Positions 59,920 through 64,000 of a stretch of 64,000 nucleotides of DNA are shown piece after piece. The notes beneath the pieces are model-generated. The model did no database searches, had not been told where the DNA came from, and saw only the letters and a list, made by a program, of their open reading frames with translations. The stretch spans positions 2,666,001 to 2,730,000 of the forward strand of contig JAXRKN010000043.1 of the NCBI GenBank assembly GCA_038502055.1, written 5' to 3'. A program made the position numbers and the translations under genes. The first letter of the stretch is position 1. Each line of letters opens with the position of its first letter. Source of the stretch: Tanytarsus gracilentus (lineage: Eukaryota > Arthropoda > Insecta > Diptera > Chironomidae).

Positions 59920-62468
59920 ATCGTTTGTGATCATTTTATGTTAACTTTTAGATGTTAGAATTTTAGATGTTTTTAAATTTTAATTTTAAAAAATCATCGA
60001 ATTATTTTTTAAATTTTAGAAAGATAAAAATCTTTAAAGAATTTCAACTTTTTTTAGAAAATTATTTTTAAATGACTGACATATAATTTTTGTAGCTTTT
60101 ATATATCCACAACTTAATTAGAAACATTTATCGATATATGAATTTAATTGCTGTAGAAAAACTGATAAGAAAGAAAAATTTTACTTATATAATATATTTT
60201 TTGTGAATTATATTCAGAGAAAAACAAATTTTTCGAGCTTATGTTTTAAATGGATTTAAAAAGACTTTTGAAAAATTCAAATGAAAATAATAAATTTATA
60301 ATTTAAATTTTAAATGAAAAAAATGAGTCACAAAAAACTCATAATTTTAAAAACAATATCCTCGAGACAACAATAAAAATCATTAAAAAAATAGAAAAGG
60401 CGTTTTATGACAAAAACTTACTAATTAAAGACATTCAACCACTAATTTTACCTGATACATGCAAAATTCAAAACAATCTGCAAATAAATAAGTCAATGAC
60501 TCTGAAACAATCTGACGACCTTCATATACCTGGCCTTAACTCATTTTCATGACAGTAGATCAAGTTCTTCTACCACGTGTGAATTATCTCTAGGTCAGGG
60601 TCATTAAAAATATTTTTCGTTAGCAACATCTCAAGAAGAAAAAATCATTACGAAACCTTACAAATGTATTTGCGTTTTGAAAAAACATTTGAAAGGTTTT
60701 GCTTGAATAAAATTTAATTCGTTAACTTTAAATGAAAATTTTCAACCCTTTCATTTATTTTAAGAATTTTTTAAAAAATCTCCTCAATTTTTTCTAATTA
60801 AAATTTAATTTTTCGCCATTTTAAGAATTTATTTTTTCATCCCCTCTCACTTTCATCCCTCATCGCAAGCTCTCACCCTAAATTTGACCCCTCTTTCTTA
60901 TGTCGAAATTTCTCGACGCTGATTGGCTATCGGCATCAACTCACAACTCCTGCATACATTTTTTTAAGATTTTTATGTTGTTTCAAAAGAGAGGCGACAG
61001 AGACACACACAAAAAAGGGAAAACAAAATTTTTTTCTAGTGTCAAAAAACATAACTAATAATGATGTTAAAAAAGAATCTTGGAACGGCAGTCTTAGTCA
61101 TAAGCTTGGCGTGAGAGGATCGATATTTTTTTAGTCAGCAAAGATAATTATAAAAAAATATTAGAAAGTGAAAATACGAAAGTGACCTTTAAAATTATTT
61201 AAGTTTTTTAAAAAGACAATTTTTGGCAGAAAAAAATTAAAAAGTTAGTATTGAAATTTATTTAAACGCCAAGTGAATTATTTTATTGAATTTTTGAGAA
61301 AAGTTATAAAAAGAATTTCCGCCTTCATATAAAAAATTCAGCGCTTCCATTTTTTTGTGAGATTTTTTTGCGCTTGCTCGATGTAAACTTTGTGATAGTG
61401 ATGCTGCTTTTTTTATCTCCGAATTTCATAAATCTTTTTTAATTGCAAGAAAATTTTATGAACTCGAAATTGAACGGAATGTTGATAAATAATGAATGAG
61501 ATAGTGAGAAAAATATTTCAAAGGATGAATTTTATATTCTAAAATCTTAAATTTAGATTCATAAAAAATTAAAAAAGGATGAAAATGTTTTGAGGAAATT
61601 TTTAATGAGTTTTTTTAATTAGATAAAACATTTTTTGTATTTTATTTAAATTATTAGAAAATATTTTTTAATTATATTTTTAAAAAATATTTAAAAATTC
61701 ATTTAAAAGAAAAAATGTCTAAAATAATTTTTGTCAATTCAATTTTTAATTAACTCAATAATTTTCTATTTAAAACAATTTCGACCATCATCTCAATCTA
61801 ATTTTCATCATTAATAACCATCAACAATATCACGCTCAGATATCACCAACACAAAAACAAAAAAAATATTTCTGGCAATAATTTCAAATATATCGAAAAA
61901 TAGCATAGCACATAACGTTTATCATTCTTGAATCTCATTTCACATCTCACATGCACTATAAACCATCATGGAAAAAATATACTGAGGCATAAATAATCCT
62001 ACTCAATATTAAAGAATAAAGTGAATTTCATTTATTTTACCAAGCAAAAAAAAACTCCCTCTCCAAACACATAAAAATAAGCACATTCGGCAGCAGCAGA
62101 AAAAAATGTAATATATGGAAAAAAGACCCTCGACACACAATATTTTTATGATAGAGGAAAAATGCCGAGAGAGTGTACAGAGTGGTAGTTTTTTATATCG
62201 CAGCATCTCCGTTCACTCACTAACCAAAAAAAATCCATAATCCCTCACTGACTTTTATTTTAATGAAAAAAGCAAGCGAGCGAAACGACGAAGGGAAAAA
62301 AGCGAGAGTGTACATGACGAGGAGGGTAGGCAGGCGCTCATTTTATCGATCTCAATTTTTTATATCCTCAACAGTGGTTGGAAGGGAATTTTTTATTGGC
62401 AGAATTCTTTTAAAAATGGACTCTTAAATTTTTTTATTATAAATTTTAATTAAATTCTTTTCATCAGA
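59920..62468. other. Intergenic region upstream of hunchback
   Basis: The left part holds the presumed 3' UTR of the MFSD8-like gene. The right part should contain hb regulatory DNA. Runs of A/T that would suit Hunchback or Caudal-type factors are frequent but not diagnostic in AT-rich DNA. A TTTTATATCG near 62191 is a weak TATA candidate. TTTTCATCAG ending at 62467 looks like a 3' splice site just before the hb ATG, implying a non-coding first exon upstream. Confidence 0.5.
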
Positions 62469-64000
62469 ATGTTCCACTGGGACTCACAATCTACAAATAC
62501 CGACATAGCCGTTATGACCTCAAATCCCTACGATAACCATCAGCCGTCATCGCAGTCATGGTTCAATAATTCGTCGGGTATGCAAATAAAGACAGAGCCA
62601 ATGGAATATAATTCACCGAAATCCACATCTCAACAAATGAGTCCTCTAATACCACAGAGCACGGTCGATTTGCTCGATCCGTTTCGTCAACTTGGCGTTT
62701 TTAATCCTTTAACGCCGCCCGGCTACTCGGGCCTTCTCTTTCAATCATCATTTCTCAATAGTAATCAACATATGAAGCAATTGACGCCATCAAAGCCACA
62801 GGATTTGAGTAATAAAAGTAGCAAAGAGATTGAGAACTCAATTACACCGCCGATGGACGTCACACCACCTAAATCGCCAACGCTCAATGACCAAACACCC
62901 GAGAAGGATGAATTCAATGGCTTGGAAACACAATCCGAAAGCATTGAGTCGTACGATGAGATGAGTGATTTCGGTGACGATGATGAGGGCGGACTTGAGG
63001 GTGGCAATGGTGATGAGAAAGCGGGCAAGAGACGCAAGGGAAGCAATAAACCACGACAGTACAAATGCAAGCAATGCAAAAATATTTTTCACTCAAAAAC
63101 GGAATTTTGGGATCACGTAAAGTCACACATTAAGCCGGAAAAGGCGCTTCAATGTCCAAAGTGCCCGTTCGTAACCGAGTACAAACATCATCTTGAATAT
63201 CACCTTCGCAATCACTCCCGATCGAAGCCCTTTCAATGTCCACACTGCAACTACAGTTGTGTTAATAAATCGATGCTCAACTCACACCTCAAATCACACT
63301 CGACCGTGCTGCAATATCGCTGTATGGACTGTAATTATGCGACAAAATATTGTCACTCCCTTAAGCTTCATCTGCGAAAGTACGCACACAAGCCCGACAT
63401 TGTTCTAAATCTCGACGGCACACCGAATCCATTGCCAATAATTGATGTCTACGGCACACGACGTGGTCCAAAGTCCAAGGCGACAACGGAAAAACTCCTC
63501 GCTGAGATCGAGAAAAATCAAGCGCAGCAGGTGAGGGTTAGTTTTGTGTCCGATGTGAGGACATTTTTGCACTTTAATATTATTCGAATTTTTTAAATTA
63601 AATTTATAAAAAAATTATTTGAGGTTCGAATCCTTAAATTTCCTCAATTGATATTAAATTTTGTAAAGCATTTAAATTTTTTTATACTTCACAAGTGCAA
63701 ATTTTACTGCATAAATTTTTTTTTATCAAAGGTTCGAATCCTAAAATTTACAATGAAAATTTTAAACTAACTTTAACTTTTTCTCTCTCTTTTTCCAGGT
63801 CATGGTAAAAACTCAATCACAACAGCTTTCACCACCGCTCACACCCTCAACCACCTCCCTCGCGACAACCACAACCGATTCAATCATCAAGACACCTCCA
63901 TCGAGCCTCTTAACTCCCAACGCTGCACTCATGGTCAACATGCTTCAAAATAAAATGCCACCATCACTCTTTCCCTACTTTCATCTCAATCTACAAATGT
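62469..64000 (+). CDS. hb: Hunchback gap-gene zinc-finger transcription factor (3' end beyond window)
   Basis: Segmentation and neural-identity DNA-binding protein. Exon 1 is 62469-63530 (354 residues); exon 2 opens at 63799 after TTTTTCCAG and runs off the right edge, in phase. Visible: the N-terminus MFHWDSQSTN (similar to MQNWD of fly Hb), IKTEPMEY (a SUMO-type KxE), FNPLTPPG, TPPMDVTPPKSP, an acidic stretch, then four central C2H2 fingers (residues about 197-304) starting YKCKQC, LQCPKCPFVTEYKHHLEYH, FQCPHCNYSCVNKSMLNSH and YRCMDCNYATKYCHSLKLH. The basic block IDVYGTRRGPKSK follows. Exon 2 contains LFPYFHLNLQM, matching the FPYWNLNLQM block of fly Hb. The C-terminal finger pair lies outside the window. 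The start directly follows an apparent acceptor, as expected for an hb leader intron. Confidence 0.95.
63531..63798 (+). other. hb: hunchback intron with two B-box-like 11-mers
   Basis: A 268-nt intron with a GTGAGG donor and TTTTTCCAG acceptor. GGTTCGAATCC occurs at 63623-63633 and again at 63731-63741, followed by TTAAATTT and TAAAATTT respectively. Confidence 0.85.

Overview
The window is eukaryotic DNA. It has an AT-rich background, short GT-AG introns mixed with multi-kilobase ones, and compact intron-containing genes whose proteins match insect families closely. The Cubitus interruptus and Hunchback proteins, an allatostatin-C type receptor and a TATA + TCAGTT core promoter point to a dipteran. 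A lower (nematoceran) fly such as a midge fits the AT-richness and the many satellite-bearing repeats, but that placement is inference. Six genes are supported. Four gene models were rebuilt exon by exon from start to stop and stay in frame through every junction; the other two run off what can be resolved (the 5' end of ci, and hb past the right edge).

Layout, left to right. 1-882: right part of a dispersed repeat with nested tandem arrays. 4300-8612 (+): ci, the Gli-family Hedgehog effector, lacking only its short first coding exon. 14810-25964 (+): a TMTC-type ER O-mannosyltransferase in ten exons. 25965-36690: a 10.7-kb gene-free stretch holding TIR-like modules, an almost perfect 540-bp palindrome, and a 1.57-kb insertion between 25-bp direct repeats. 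36691-43403 (+): an allatostatin-C/somatostatin-type GPCR in five exons with a recognisable core promoter; a 0.9-kb TIR element with 120-bp satellite monomers sits in its third intron. 47712-51866 (-): an SLC22 organic cation/anion transporter in eight exons. 56348-59919 (+): an MFSD8/CLN7-like lysosomal transporter in six exons, with a 1.3-kb satellite-filled repeat in intron 3. 62469 to the right edge (+): hunchback, open at its 3' end.

The genes do not form a pathway. ci and hb are both developmental zinc-finger regulators, while the four genes between them act in the ER, at the plasma membrane and in the lysosome. The most unusual content is in the repeats. There is a family of dispersed elements with conserved ends and interchangeable tandem-repeat cores (loci at 1-882, 38345-39256 and 57585-58939). 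There is a set of A/T-rich modules with related inverted ends around AGGGGTTGGAAATTT. There is a TA-flanked Tc1/mariner-like MITE, a retroposon-like insertion with a TCAATCAATC tail, the long palindrome, and five exact copies of the RNA polymerase III B-box-like 11-mer GGTTCGAATCC. All repeat calls were made by eye and have not been checked with alignment software.
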